Shown: positions 33,558-45,254 of the stretch, in pieces
Layout of the letters: each line of letters starts with the position of its first letter
Position numbering within the stretch: position 1 is the first letter of the stretch
DNA from: Magnaporthiopsis rhizophila
Lineage: Eukaryota > Ascomycota > Sordariomycetes > Magnaporthales > Magnaporthaceae
NCBI GenBank assembly: GCA_003049465.1
Contig: PYSS01000058.1
Span: 1-64,000, forward strand
Length of the DNA stretch: 64,000 nucleotides
Direction: 5' to 3'
Notes under the pieces: generated by a model
Told to the model about the DNA's origin: nothing
Database searches by the model: none
The model's input: the letters and a program-made list of their open reading frames with translations, nothing else
Program-made: the position numbers and the translations under genes

Positions 33558-34556
33558 TTAAATCTTGAGTATCCTGCTCCGCGAAGTCCAACCCGCTGCC
33601 TCGACGGAGCGCTTGGTCATGACCTTTACGCTCTGGGCATAGTCGCTGGTGCCGTGCCCGGGGTCCGCGTCCTTCTGCTTGCACGTCTGCTTCTCGCCGG
33701 CCTTGCCGCGCTCGCCGTCGACGGCGGAGTATTTCCGCTTGTCCTTCGTGGTGGCGATCATGTTCTCGGCGGCCTTAGGCGTCCAGCCGTTGATGAAGTC
33801 GCCGTGCGAGCAGTAGATGTTCGGCCCGCAGGCCTGGCGCAGGGGCGCCTCGCCGTTCCAGCCCTGGGGCAGGACGCGGCGCAGGTCGTAGCGGATGCTG
33901 AAGCGGAGCTGCGGCATCCTCTTCATGTCCTTGGGGCACCAGTTCTGGGTGCCGTGGGACCGGTCTTTATACGCCGTCTTGAGCGTCTCCACGTTCACGC
34001 ACTGCGGGAAGTAGAGCAGCGTCTGCAGGTGGGTGCTGCACGTCTTGGAGGGCCACCCGTTGCGATCGGCGGGGAACCCTTGCTTCTCCGACTCGCACAT
34101 CCACTGGACTTTTGCGCCCGCGGGCATCTCGGCCGCCGTCTTGGCCTGGGCGTCACCCGCGACCATCGTCAGGTTCTGCGGGATGGCGACCTCGGCGGGG
34201 TCCTCGCCCAGGTTGTAGTAGGCGGTGAAGCGGGAGACGGGCACGGGCTCGTACGTCTTCCCCGCGTCCTTGGTGTAGAGGAGCGTGGGCACCCAGTAGA
34301 CGGACAGGTCGTTGGGGTTGTCGGCGTTGGTGCACGACTTCTGCAGCTCCTCGCTCTTCTTGGTGTTGGCGGTTACTCCGTCGGCGCCGAAGAAGCTGTG
34401 CAGGTGCGACTTGTCGTACGCTCCCGGGAAGATGATGGGATCGATGTTCTTGGTCATGAATGGGGATGGGTAGTTGACCTGCGTGTAGGCAAGCGCCGCT
34501 TGGGCAAAAAGGGCGCCGGCAAGGGCGCCCCTGAAAAGTATGGAAGAGCAGGTCAT
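33558..34556 (-). CDS. DUF1996 secreted protein
   Basis: 332 residues in one exon starting at ATG 34556. The signal peptide is MTCSSILFRGALAGALFAQAALA. The DUF1996 core is visible as NIDPIIFPGAYDKSHLHSFF near residues 37-56, followed by YWVPTLLYTKDAG and VQWMCESEKQG. CSTHLQTLLYFPQCVN, KRMPQLRFSIRYDLRRVLPQ and YCSHGDFINGWTP complete it. These match the usual layout of this fungal/bacterial family, whose biochemical role is unknown; many members are secreted and some carry WSC domains, absent here. The C-terminal tail is basic (KRSVEAAGWTSRSRILKI). Its 5' side carries a 62-nt T tract (as read on this strand) only about 70 nt upstream of the ATG. Confidence 0.9.
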   Translation of the reverse strand: MTCSSILFRGALAGALFAQAALAYTQVNYPSPFMTKNIDPIIFPGAYDKSHLHSFFGADGVTANTKKSEELQKSCTNADNPNDLSVYWVPTLLYTKDAGKTYEPVPVSRFTAYYNLGEDPAEVAIPQNLTMVAGDAQAKTAAEMPAGAKVQWMCESEKQGFPADRNGWPSKTCSTHLQTLLYFPQCVNVETLKTAYKDRSHGTQNWCPKDMKRMPQLRFSIRYDLRRVLPQGWNGEAPLRQACGPNIYCSHGDFINGWTPKAAENMIATTKDKRKYSAVDGERGKAGEKQTCKQKDADPGHGTSDYAQSVKVMTKRSVEAAGWTSRSRILKI

Positions 34557-34626
34557 CCTGTGCTAATGAATGTGAAGAGGTCTTGTTGCTGTTTGAAGTT
34601 AAACCCGCGTTGACAGCTACCACGGA

Positions 34627-34627
<1 letters not shown>

Positions 34628-34689
<62 letters not shown>
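34628..34689. repeat. 62-nt poly(A) tract with adjacent ambiguous base
   Basis: An uninterrupted A run is followed by T, A and the only N of the window (34692). Its length is probably uncertain in the assembly. Confidence 0.95.
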
Positions 34690-34691
<2 letters not shown>

Positions 34692-34692
34692 N

Positions 34693-36842
34693 CGAGAGAC
34701 GAGATAAGGACAAAGTGAAATTGATAGACAAGGAAAAACGGTCAGAGAGCCGTGGGGTAGAGGAAACCAAGACGTCCCCTCAGGCGAGAGCAAAGCTCCT
34801 ATTTATCCATCTTTGAAGCCATCGCTGTCCGTCGGCACCCGTTCGGCGGCTTCAGGAACGCGAGCGGTCGACAAGGTTTCGCCGCATCCTCTTGCCCCTG
34901 AACCCTCCCCCTCTCATCAATATGCAGCGGTTTGACAATGGGCCAGGTGGATCTGCGCAGGGACCTACCCCGGCCCTGACACTCCGACCCTGTAGTGGCG
35001 ATCTCCGCCAGCGCGGGAGCCCTCACGGACTTTTTCTTTTTCCCCCTGAATCCCATGAGGATGGCGTGACGTGTTTAGAATAAATGCAAAATGCCCCATT
35101 ATCGCCCCTGGAGAAGGGCGCGAGACCTTTCCATTTCCGAAACCACATCTCGCCAGGAGCACTAAAAGCGTAAATGCGATGCCGCGACACAGCCCTACTC
35201 GACATTGTAAGCGCATGGTTTTTGTCAAGCGCCGGAGGAGCCGGGGGGAACGGAAGCGCGCTCGCTCAGTGCGTTCAGGGATGTTCCTGTCATGCTGCGG
35301 AAGAGCCGCGAGGGGGTGGCTCGCGGCCGTTGCCGTCGTTGACCTGATCACTGCCCAACCGGGGCTCTAACTTTTTTCGGTACTTATTTTCCGGCAAGTA
35401 TTCAATTTTGTCATTGATACAGTGGTACGTCGGTTTCCGCTCAAGATTCCCTGTAAGGCCGTACTATGCCACTCAAGGCACGTTCCATAGGTAAATATTT
35501 CCCTATTTTGACGGGCGGGCGGTTCACGACACTCGAAGGGATGACAGCGAAGAATCGTCCCATCAAAACTGACGGGCTCTTCTTCCCTACCCTGGTTGAG
35601 CAGGGATGTTAATTTTGCTTGGCTGGTAGAAGCAGCACTGTCCTTAACCATTTTGCTGCTCTTCTCGCCATAGGAATTCGGGAACATTGCCAAGCATCCG
35701 CTAAGTGCCTATTATATCTGCTCTTGTAAGCTCCCAGTCGGGATGAACAGGAAAGGAACCAATGTGGGTGGTAGCCGTAGCATATGTTTTGGTGCTACCT
35801 GCCCATTGGGACCTTCACGCGCTCAATCGGGCAATGACATGTGAGCCAAGGAGTCGGGCATTTTCAATCAACTGCTCGACAACAGTCACGGCACCCAAAC
35901 GGTCACACCGCTCAAGGCCGGCCTCCGCGGCCTTTGAGCAGGCACCCCAAGGCCTACAATCAAAGGCGTGGGCTTCGCAATCCCTCGGGGTGGGGGGTTT
36001 CTAACAGCCCGAAGGCCGCACATGAATTCCGTATAAATTGGCTGGGCAACCTGTGTTATCCGTTCCAGTTCGGGCAAGGTGTCAACCGCTAAAGTAGGAA
36101 TATATCTCCAGAATTCATGCCTGATAACAGTTTCCGGTTGGCTGAGAGGGTGGCAAATCGGCGGACCGGCACCTTAACCGCGCTCGAGGGGATACCTAGT
36201 CGGTTCCGGGCTTCCATGGCGCTGGCCACGGCTCGGCTTGGCGCGTCGTCCATTTTGAAGTGGGTATGATTGCCCCATTAATCAAGCGAGGGGTTATAGT
36301 ATGGAGGTCGTTTTGGTGGTCTTCTTCCCGTCCCTCGCTGCCGGTGGCCCAGGGTGGGTGGCTTCGTTCCGTTCCCCGCCGTGGCACTTGCACGACCTGC
36401 CGGCAGCTTGGCGCGGAATGAGGCGGAAGCATTCTGGCGCCTGGCACGCGGTGCTTGATTACGTACCCATATGTGGGGGTTTAATACCGTAATGACCGTC
36501 TGGCTCGGTCGTAGCCTATGAACATCGACGCCGAGACTGGGCACATACGGGCCGAACGGGCTTGGGTCAATGTATGATATTATCCGCCGCATCCGCCGCA
36601 TCCGCTGCTTAAGCACGGCGGCGCCAACGCCGAAGGGAGCATGTCCGGCAAGGGTGTCGGCAGCGGCGGCATGCGGATGTGCGTTGCAGCTGGCATGCCG
36701 TGTTGTGGTGGTGGGTTGATAATTAAAAGAGGAGACGATTCTGCCTGTGGCATATCGCTGTTGCTGTTGAGAACACGCCCCAAGCAAGACATAGAACACA
36801 ACTAGTTGGAGAGTGCTCTATTACGCTATCTACCTAGTCAAG
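34693..36842. other. intergenic
   Basis: 2.1 kb between the DUF1996 gene and the feruloyl esterase gene. No supported gene. Short frames change strand and lack signatures. Confidence 0.45.
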
Positions 36843-37715
36843 ATGAGGTCCCTCCTATCCGCTGCCACCCAGGCGTTCGCGCTCCTGAGCCTCCTGGGTA
36901 GCCATGTCACGAGCGTGCTGGCGGCGCCGTCGGCCGGCTGCGGCAAGACGCCGACCATCACGTCCGGGCAGGCGCGTACCATGACGGTCAACGGCAAGCA
37001 GCGGCAGTACATTGTGCGGCTGCCCGAGCGCTACGACAACAGCCAGCCGCACCGGCTGGTCTTCACCTTCCACGCCCTGGGCGGCAACATGAACCAGATC
37101 GCGACGGGCAACGAGGCCTACTACGGCCTGCCGCCGCTGGCCAACAGCAGCGCCATCTTCGTGTCGCCCAACGGCCAGACGGCCGGCTCGGCCTTTGGGC
37201 TGATGGGCTGGGGCAACGTGGGCGGCGAGGACATCATGTTCGTCGACGCCATGCTAGCCGCCATCGAGGCCGACCTATGCGTCGACACGAACCTGCGCTT
37301 CTCGACCGGCTTCTCGTACGGCGCCGGCATGTCGTATGCCATCGCCTGCGCCCGCTCCGAGCAGTTCCGCGCCGTCGCCCTCATGTCGGCCGGCATCATC
37401 AGCGGCTGCCAGGGCGGCACGAAGCCCATCGCCTACTACCACCAGCACGGCACGCGCGACCAGGTGCTGCCCATCGCGGGCGGCCGCCAGATGCGCAACA
37501 CCTTTGTGCGCAACAACGGCTGCCAGCCCCAGCCGTCCGAGCAGCAGCCGCCGTCGGGTGGCCTGACCAGGGTCGACTACGCCGGCTGCGACCCCAAGTA
37601 CCCGACCACGTGGGTCGTCTTTGACGGCGACCACACGCCTTCGCCACGCCTCAGCAGCCAGTCGGGCAACTTCTCGCCTCGCTATGTCTGGGCGTTCTTC
37701 TCTCAGTTCACCTAG
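36843..37715 (+). CDS. feruloyl esterase, CE1 type (faeB-like)
   Basis: Secreted esterase that releases ferulic/p-coumaric acid from plant arabinoxylan or pectin. The 290-residue single exon starts at ATG 36843 (MRSLLSAATQAFALLSLLGS, signal peptide, cleavage near VLAA|PSAGC). The alpha/beta-hydrolase fold shows RLVFTFHALGGNMNQIATGN with the oxyanion region, and FSTGFSYGAGMSYAIACARS with nucleophile Ser about 158. YYHQHGTRDQVLP gives Asp about 206 and VVFDGDHTPSP His about 264. Two Cys pairs fit the family (GCGKTP and DLCVD; GCQPQ and GCDPK). No CBM is attached. Length matches the B/C-type short esterases of Chaetomiaceae. Substrate preference cannot be told. Confidence 0.92.
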   Translation: MRSLLSAATQAFALLSLLGSHVTSVLAAPSAGCGKTPTITSGQARTMTVNGKQRQYIVRLPERYDNSQPHRLVFTFHALGGNMNQIATGNEAYYGLPPLANSSAIFVSPNGQTAGSAFGLMGWGNVGGEDIMFVDAMLAAIEADLCVDTNLRFSTGFSYGAGMSYAIACARSEQFRAVALMSAGIISGCQGGTKPIAYYHQHGTRDQVLPIAGGRQMRNTFVRNNGCQPQPSEQQPPSGGLTRVDYAGCDPKYPTTWVVFDGDHTPSPRLSSQSGNFSPRYVWAFFSQFT

Positions 37716-38259
37716 AGACGAGAGAGAGGGCTCCCGTGGGGTTGAGGTTGGGGTAAAGGGATTTCGGCCGGCAGATATTTTTGGGATGAGGCTCAAAACT
37801 ATGATCCGCACGCTGTCCCCGGGTCACTTATAGCCAGTGCTTGAGACGCAGGGGTTGATTGATGTGTTTTGGGAGTGGACGCACGATTTTGAGTTTGATA
37901 AAGGGCTGGGCTCGTGACTCGCCGCTTAACCAAGCGCCCGTCCAGCTGGTTCCAGCCGGGGTTACATAGCGACTCGGGCCTGGCGAGCAGCTGGCGGTGG
38001 CAAAAAAAAAAGGCGATGGGTAGAGAAGCATATCAAACCGGCAGTACCACCTTTTGCACACCTGGTCCTGGCCCTCTCGGTGACGTGGCTGTATCTGCCA
38101 AAATGTGGCAAAACGGAGACTCTCTGTACCTTTGTTGTGCTTTTTTCTGAGAAAATGGTGGCCTGTCTCTGCTCTCTTCTTCCGCCTCAAGCTGGCCTTG
38201 AGCCTTTCAACGATATACCCGGCTCACGTTTGCTGTGCTCGGCCAGTCTTTAGCCACCC
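37716..38259. other. intergenic
   Basis: 3' flank of the esterase gene and upstream flank of the broken GT61-like gene. A run of A near 38000. No feature was recognised. Confidence 0.4.
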
Positions 38260-39827
38260 TCATGATAAGTATGTACGTCGGCGGCGGGAGACGGCCTCGA
38301 GCCGCTTCCATGTTCCTTTTGACCGCGGTAGTGATCTTCCTATCTCTTGCCAACTGGCAGCGGCACCCCTTTAGATCAGAGCCCGTGGCAGCCTTGGTCA
38401 TGGGCCGGCACGAGGATGTTTACGCCTCTCCACGAGCCAACACCACCTTTCCCGAGCGACTAGGACCGCAGCGAAGACCAGGCCATATGCCACAAGATGT
38501 TCGGCCCCGGCTACTTCAAGCACATCGAGACGCACCAGCATCCGTACCACGACTCCTCCTCGTCCAGCTTCCTGCAGTGCTTCTCGGCCCCGAGGCTGCC
38601 GCTGCCCTGGAAGTTCATGTGGAGCCATGAACGAGGCGACCTCATCTGCATCGCCAAAGGGGTGTTTTACGACCCGACCAGCGAAAGGCATTTCAAGGCC
38701 CATTGCAACGCCCGAGACTTCGCTGAGGAGTTCGAGCGCATTTCGCCCGGGGACAAGATCAAGAACGAGGCCCTTCTCAATGTCCCCAATCTGTCGATGT
38801 TGGACTCGTACTGGGGCGACTCCGGCATCGACGGCGAGTTTAACACGAACTGGCAGTTCGACGAGGCGGTCCCGCGCTGCAGCCACAAGAACAACAACGG
38901 GAGTGGCTCTATGTGATCCGCCGCTAGGGCACGACCAACGTCTGGCACCGGGTGATGGACGTGTGGCAGGCGCTCATCACGCTCTACACGATGCAGGTCG
39001 TCAGGAACCCGGCGACGGGCAGGCCGTGGATTACCAGGGACGACGTCAAATCCATGCGTATCGTTTTCGACAACACCATCAGCCCCGACGGCGTCGACGA
39101 CTGGTAGCGGATGCTGAACGGGCAGGCCCCGAGCCAGGTCGAAAGCCTGCCCGCGGGTACCTGCTACCGCAACGTCCTCCTCCCCCTCGCGGGCTCGAGC
39201 AGTCCCTTTTGGGCGGCCCTGATCGAGAACGTGTACCACGAACCCTACCAGGAGCAGTTCCATATCAACGCCTTCCGCGCGTGTGTCTTCCGCCACCTCG
39301 GCGTATCGCCGCCGTCCCCGCACTCCCCGCCGCGCCTGGACCCGGTCATCACGTTTATAAACCGCACGCACAAACGGATCCTGCACGACGCCGACCGCCT
39401 GATGGATAAGGTGCGGTAGCGCTATCCCAACTCCAGAGTCAACGTTGCCGATTTCGCAACCCTCGACCTCCGCGATCAGATCGAGCTGGCTATAACCACC
39501 GACGTGCTGGTCGGCTACTACGACGTGGAGATGACGCACCTGTTCTTTTTGCCTCCGGACGCGGCCCTCGTGGAGCTGACGTCGAACAGGACGCGCAAGT
39601 TCCGCTCCGTCGCGCGCATGCGCGGCATCGCCCATTTCGAGACCGAAGTCCTCGAAGGGCCCGAGTACGAACACCTCGTCCACGGGAAGCCGGTCCCCGC
39701 CGGCTGGCTGCCAGGGATGGAGGACGACAAGCGGCAGGACCGCAAGTTTGCGTACGTGCTGGAGGAGAAGTTTCTGGCATCGGTGGGTGCGGCCGTGCGG
39801 AATCAGCGGAATATGAGATACCGATGA
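38260..39827 (+). pseudogene. GT61/EOGT-like glycosyltransferase pseudogene
   Basis: The ancestral product was a type II membrane glycosyltransferase of the DUF563/GT61 group (related to EGF-domain O-GlcNAc transferase). The start is near 38261 (MISMYVGGG) with a membrane anchor FLLTAVVIFLSLANW. The frame shifts once near 38465, so that QAICHKMFGPGYFKHIETH follows, and again near 38898. From there to 39827 one frame runs with three in-frame TAG codons at 38925, 39105 and 39417. Readable blocks are GTTNVWHRVMDVWQALITLY, LPAGTCYRNVLLPLAGSSSP, FATLDLRDQIELAITTDVLV and YYDVEMTHLFFLPPDAALVE. In the last the usual HGAGLTH-like motif is degraded to YDVEMTH. At all three stops CAG to TAG is the simplest origin. 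Confidence 0.75.
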
Positions 39828-42016
39828 ATACATTGTTTTTCTGCGTTTAAGATGCCGCCGTGCTCCTGTAGTGCCGTCTGTGTCTCTGTCGACCCAATGT
39901 TGACTGCATGCTCCAGTGATGGATACCCAGCGATGTCACAGTGGAACAATGCGGGGGGCAGCACACGTACAGTCTGTCTCTAGCCAAAGGCCTGAGGATA
40001 CACCTTTGACCCCGTCGTGACTCGCTTTGCAGAAGAGTTAGCATGACACTCAAACCATGTCGCGGAAAAGCCGGGCCTTGACGTGACGTTAAAACAACCT
40101 AGGTGCAATGAAACAACTGACCTTTCCAATTCCCCACCAGACCATTTTCTACCACAGCGGCACTTCCTCCTCCTAGTCATTCCAGATGCCAAAGTCCCCA
40201 AGCAGCCCCTTGATACCGTCCGGCCATCCGCGTGCCCCGAGTCTTGCCCACCCTCCACTGTCAAACCCCAGAAACTCCATCGTGCTGATTGGGCGGTCCT
40301 GCGACGGCAGGTGGCGATGCGACTTGACCACGAGCACGCCCTTCTTGACGCGTAGACGCCGATGTTCGTTCGCGAGAGTTGAGACCAATTTGAAGTCCGG
40401 GATGCGGGTAGGTGTGACGGCTTGCTCTCAACTCGTTTTTCTTGTTCCCACGCGGCGCGCCTTCTGCTGCCTCCATCCCGCAACCTTCTTGTCGGCCCAA
40501 GTACGTGGATCCAGCGGTGTCTTAATATCGAGAGGCTGAAGATGGGTGTATGGGTGCATGGATGTGGCCATAGCGGCAGCCCGAAGGCACTGCAAACGGC
40601 GCGTTCCCCTTGCGCGAGGCTCGGAGAGGGTCATCAAGCTCGCCCCGGGGTCCGGCCAGCGTGCATCGACGTGCAAGGAAGACGAATACACCCCTTGGTT
40701 GTAAAGATAGCCGTCCACCTCGTCCAGTGAGCTCGGAATGCGGCTTTTCCTGTGTCCGCCTCACCGCGTGCACTGGTCCTGCCGGGCCTTTCCCTCTGGG
40801 GAGCTCCATGCTCTTTACTGGGCGTGGCGGGGAACCCGAACTTTTACTTTGAAAAAATTAGAGTGTTCAAAGCAGGCCTATGCTCGACACCCCCTTCGTC
40901 TCCATACGCCGCTGGAGGAGATCACCGATCCGGTGCGTCGCGTACCAACGCTGGTACTCGGCCAGGCGAGCAGCGGACACCGATCCGGGTCGAAATTAAA
41001 ATCCGCGAATCACTGCCGGCCGCTTCCTGTGGCCCTTCACCAGGCGCCGGGCTCTCGCCGGGCGTCTTGTCAACGGGGATGGGTTAGATCAGGTCAGCCG
41101 CACATTCGGAAGTAGGAGATTGGTATCATTGTCGCCAAGCGGCGTGTCAAGCTTACATTGAAATCGGTCCAAGTCCGAGACCCCTGGCGTAAAGCCGCAG
41201 CCCTGTGCTTGCTGGGTGCACTTGGCTGCAAAAGTTCTTGATGGAAAAGAGGAAAGGAAATATTTTTCCCTGGCAATGCGAAAGGCCCGCGTTAAATACC
41301 GTCGAGTGTGGATCACCAGCCGTTGCTCTCTCAACCCACGCGTCGTCGTCGGGCCGTTTGCCACTCTCTCGACGCGTCTTTGCCCAATGAGGCCGCTCGA
41401 GGTGGATCCGGGGTGAATCCAGAGGGTGATCACCTGCTTTCTTGGGCCCAGGAAGTTCCTTGGTCTGATCTTTTGCAGTGGCTGATCCAAGTGACTCGGG
41501 AGAGAGAGAGACTCCGGCATGGGATGGAGGAGGAAATGCTATGCTCATGGAACAGGTGGTTCACCTTCTGAAGACCCTGTTCGGAGCCTGGGATAGGCAG
41601 ACAGTTTTTTTGCTGGCCGAGGTCTATTTGTGATACCGCGAGGACAAACTTGTGATGCACATCCGGAGGCATTCAAGTGAAATCCAGCAGCGAATCGCCT
41701 CTAGTGCGATAGCCACCTCCTGGCCAGCTCATAAAGTCGTAGGTTTTGCAGTACAAAGTGAACAAAAAAGTGACCTGAGAGGGCCTCCCAGGCCTTCCGA
41801 AGAGCTTCAATGCACGTTTATTTGCACGCCGGAGACGACCTTGTACGGGCTGCGCAGGATACCACGGTCTTCGAACCTAGATACCTCGCTAGAAGAACTG
41901 CCAAAGCTAGTGGCAGGGACGCTAACCCGTCCGAAAGACAACCCAAAGCAGGCTCCGGGCCTAAAAAGATAAAAATGCGATGACCTGACAACCAAGATTG
42001 TGCAGCAACAGAAACC
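39828..42016. other. decayed coding remnants and spacer
   Basis: Between about 40170 and 41060 the minus strand has blocks that read like protein (EYQRWYATHRIGDLLQRRME, DEVDGYLYNQGVYSSSLHVD, MEFLGFDSGGWARLGARGWP) but lie in different frames with stops between. This is probably another dead gene of unrecognised family. 41100-42016 shows nothing I can support. Confidence 0.4.
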
Positions 42017-43480
42017 TCACGCCTCATCGGTGCACATCTCGTCCTCCTCATCCCGCTTCTCAACCCCAGCGTCACGCGCCTTCTTCAGGGGCGGCCACTG
42101 CCCACCACCAGGCTTCCGCACGGGGCCCTTCGGGTTCATCTTGCCGCCGTTGGCCGTCCAGAACGCGGCCGGGTTGACGGGCAGGTTCGCGTTCTGGCGG
42201 AGGCCGAAGCGCATCCAGGCGAAGATGCCGTCCTCGAGCTTGTTGCCCACCAGCGCGTACCGCACGATGGGGTCGTCGCCGTTGGCGCCCATCATGAAGA
42301 GGAAGTCGCGGATGTTGGGCGTAACGGCCATCTTGTTGGTGTTGTAAGGATAAACCTGGGTCGCGGCCGTGACCAGCGACTGGTCAAAGTACAGCTGCCC
42401 GATGTGCGCGGCCCGGCCGCCGCTGAGGGTGTTGTTGGCCAGCTTTGTTGCTCCGAGGTAGACGATGGCTGAAGGAGGGGGTTGTCAGCGGATTTTTTTT
42501 TGGTCTTTTATGGACGTCTTACAGGGGACATGTTGGGCGTTTGTGGCCAGGCAATAATTACCGTGGATGTGGGTGGCGCGCCCCTCGTAGTTGCCGGGCA
42601 TCAGCGAGTCGAAGGAGGCGACGCCCGCCTCATCGGTCGGCTGGACCCCGCGCAGTGTGGTGCCCTTGAGAATGGAGGGGTCGTTGGGGTTTCCCATGCC
42701 GGGATAACCCTGGACTCCGACGTAGATACCCTTTACCAGGCCGAATATCGTTCGTTAGCGATGCTCCACCCTGCTTGGCAAATTCGCACTTCATACCGTC
42801 GAGTTGGAGCTCCAGATGTCCACGTAGGCATTCGGGACGACCTTGCAGGTCTGGTAGTCGACAACCTGGATGGCGAGGGTCAGGGGAATGCCCTTCTCGC
42901 CGTTGGTGATGTTCTTTCGGATCTCCTCGCCCTTGACGTCTGTGCATATTCAGCCACACGTTAGCAGATTTTCCCGCCCTCAGAATACAACTTTTCCTTT
43001 CGTTCTTCTCGGGAGGGGATGGCGCACAAAGAGGGCCCTGGTCCACAGCCGGCATGAGCATACACGCCCCATAGTCGGTGAACAACGAAGCCAGGCTCAT
43101 CCCTTTGCTGACGGGCTTCTTGCTCTTGTGGTCGATCTTCGAGACGGAGAGGTAGTCGCGCTTGGAGATATGAGGGCTGCCAGACAGTCCAGTCAGCAAC
43201 TTGAGCCAGGGGAAAGAAGGAAGCCTAGAGGTCCGCACCTTCCCTCGGGCTCGAAGCCGAGCGCCCTGCGCAGCCTATCGTACTCATCGCTGTAGCGGTC
43301 GACGGTCCTCTTCACAAACTCGGGCTCGGCAAAGTGGCCCTCGCAGTGGTCGAGGGAGCGCTCGTAGAGGGGCCTGGCGTTGTGCTGGAACTCGGGCTCT
43401 GCTACGCCGTGGGGGTGTCCCAGGGCCACAGGCAATGCGGCTATGGCCACGGCCAAAGAGAAGGCGATCTTGAATCCCAT
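42017..43480 (-). CDS. extracellular intradiol ring-cleavage dioxygenase-like protein
   Basis: Non-heme Fe(III) protein of the family that opens catechol rings between the hydroxyls; secreted fungal members are thought to act on lignin or plant phenolics. Exons are 43480-43239, 43176-43028, 42939-42797, 42730-42562 and 42468-42017; introns are 62, 88, 66, 93 nt. All junctions are in frame, giving 384 residues. Signal peptide: MGFKIAFSLAVAIAALPVALG. Visible marks are DYGACMLMPAVDQGPLYVKG at junction 2 (where GPYY is usual) and IPLTLAIQVVDYQTCKVVPN, then AYVDIWSSNSTG at junction 3 followed by IYVGVQGYPGMG. The HxH iron-ligand motif ATHIHAIVYLG crosses intron 4. The C-terminus is basic and then acidic (KKARDAGVEKRDEEDEMC). 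The family is sure; activity is not. Confidence 0.9.
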
Positions 43481-45254
43481 TTTTCGTAACGTGGGAATGC
43501 GGATAAAAACCGGTGAGGCAAACCTGGGTGCTGGGGGTAGGAGCCGAGGGGAAAGGAGGAGGAGAACCTGGGGCGACGGCGGAAAGGCAAGATTAAAAGG
43601 GAACTAGATCCCGTGCTGCTGCCCACTTTACCGCCGCTCGGGGAACCAGAAACCGAGAAGGTGCGGCAGGCTATCTCGCAGGATAGAGATATGAGAAAGC
43701 CTGGTGACCGAGCGAGGGCCGGCATATTCGGAAGACAGGTGAGGCGACGCGACAGACTTTGCCACGAATAACAACCGTCGACATCACCCGTGAGCATGGA
43801 TGCCACCGCCATGGGTGCCCCCAGACGCACTGGATCCCAAGATCTATCAAGACTACCGAGGAGCCGAGATTCTGGGGAAAGCAGGGGTAGCTGCATGGTG
43901 TGTAGTGATGTGAGCGCGTTTCCGGAGGCAGATGGGCGGAGCGGAGGGCGGAAACAAGCCACAAGAGAAAAGACCTGCTCCTATCAGTCCTAGTTCCAGG
44001 CGTATTAATATGAAGGACAGTATGGGTGCTTAGCCGTCTTACGAACCGTCAGCTGGTTTTAGGTCGGAAACAGCACATGACCTTGTCCAAAATCTGTGGG
44101 ATGCTGTTTCTTCAAAGATCGGCTCGAGAAGCACGTCTGCCGTGGGATGGAGTGGGCACTCGAGGTGAAGCCCGACTGGTCCGGCTAAAATGGGGGACGA
44201 CGGACCGGGTTTTCGGACCAGGACCGCCAAGCTTCCGGCACTTTGTTCACTCGGAGTTTTGCACCCACGGGGTCCAGGGCCACATATTGGAAGATTAATT
44301 GGATGCAGACGCGGATAAAGTTTAGCCATATTGAATACATATCAAACCGCGTCATGGGGATTGGAGGGGATGGCCTCGGCTCGGAAAATAAACATGGAGT
44401 CGAGGTCGGTACAAGTCACTGTCGGAGCAGCGGCCAATGACGAATGCTGGATTTGAAAGCCAGAACATGTCCGGTTCCTGTGCCAGCCTAAACGCGCCGC
44501 GGAGATGCATGTTGCCTTGTCCTGCAGTTTGCGGCCGGGTTTTAAAAGCATGTTGGGCTAAGACGAAGCCCTATAAATGGGAATAAAAAGGTTAGAAGAG
44601 AACGGAAAAGGAAAACAGACACTGAAGAGATACAAGCGAACGTATAAAACATGGAAATACTATCTATCCCATCTGTGGAAACCGTTCCAGAGGATATTTC
44701 CGAAGCCTCGGCATCACGTACCCGCGGCGACCTCATCAAGCTTCCCTGGCAAAGCGAACGTCTTGATGACAAGAGACCGGAAGCGGAATCAGAACTTTTC
44801 ATAGTAAAAAAGAATTGAGGGAAGTTTATTCCAAAAGTTACTCTACGCAATCCAAAATCCACAGCCATTATAAAGGATCGGTATCGGTAAAGACAGAAGC
44901 AGACACAACAAGCAGCGCAAAAGAAAAACAAATATCAGAGCCCTCCGTGTACTCCCACAAGTTCCATTGCCAGTCATAACCCTTCCTTGCGTTCACGTCC
45001 TGTGAAATGCCGTCATATCATGCCCATATAAAGAGAGGAGAAACAAAAAGCAATAGAAACAACAGAAACAACCGCCGGTTGCAGGAGGCGGATCCTCGAT
45101 GTTGAGTGGAGTGGCGAGCAAGTCCAAAAGACAAATGTGGGACGCATCTTGTCGGTCGTCCATGCAAAGCCGCAGTCTTGAACGTAATCCTAGTGCTAGA
45201 GCCATGGCCGGCAAGCCAGCAAGCCAGTAGCAGAAGGGCGAGGCGAGCGTTCAC
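43481..45254. other. intergenic
   Basis: Promoter side of the dioxygenase gene and 3' flank of the calpain gene. No supported gene. The last 300 bp are A-rich. Confidence 0.45.

Noticed and set aside
33654..34613. 319-codon plus-strand frame
   Set aside because: Antisense to the DUF1996 gene, which has signal peptide and family motifs.
38925..39419. UAG recoding or programmed readthrough
   Set aside because: The same gene also has frameshifts and a degraded active-site motif, so pseudogenisation explains the stops better.
38667..39833. 388-codon minus-strand frame
   Set aside because: Lies antisense to the GT61-like pseudogene, whose sense text matches a family; the antisense text is Arg/Val/Asp-rich without features.
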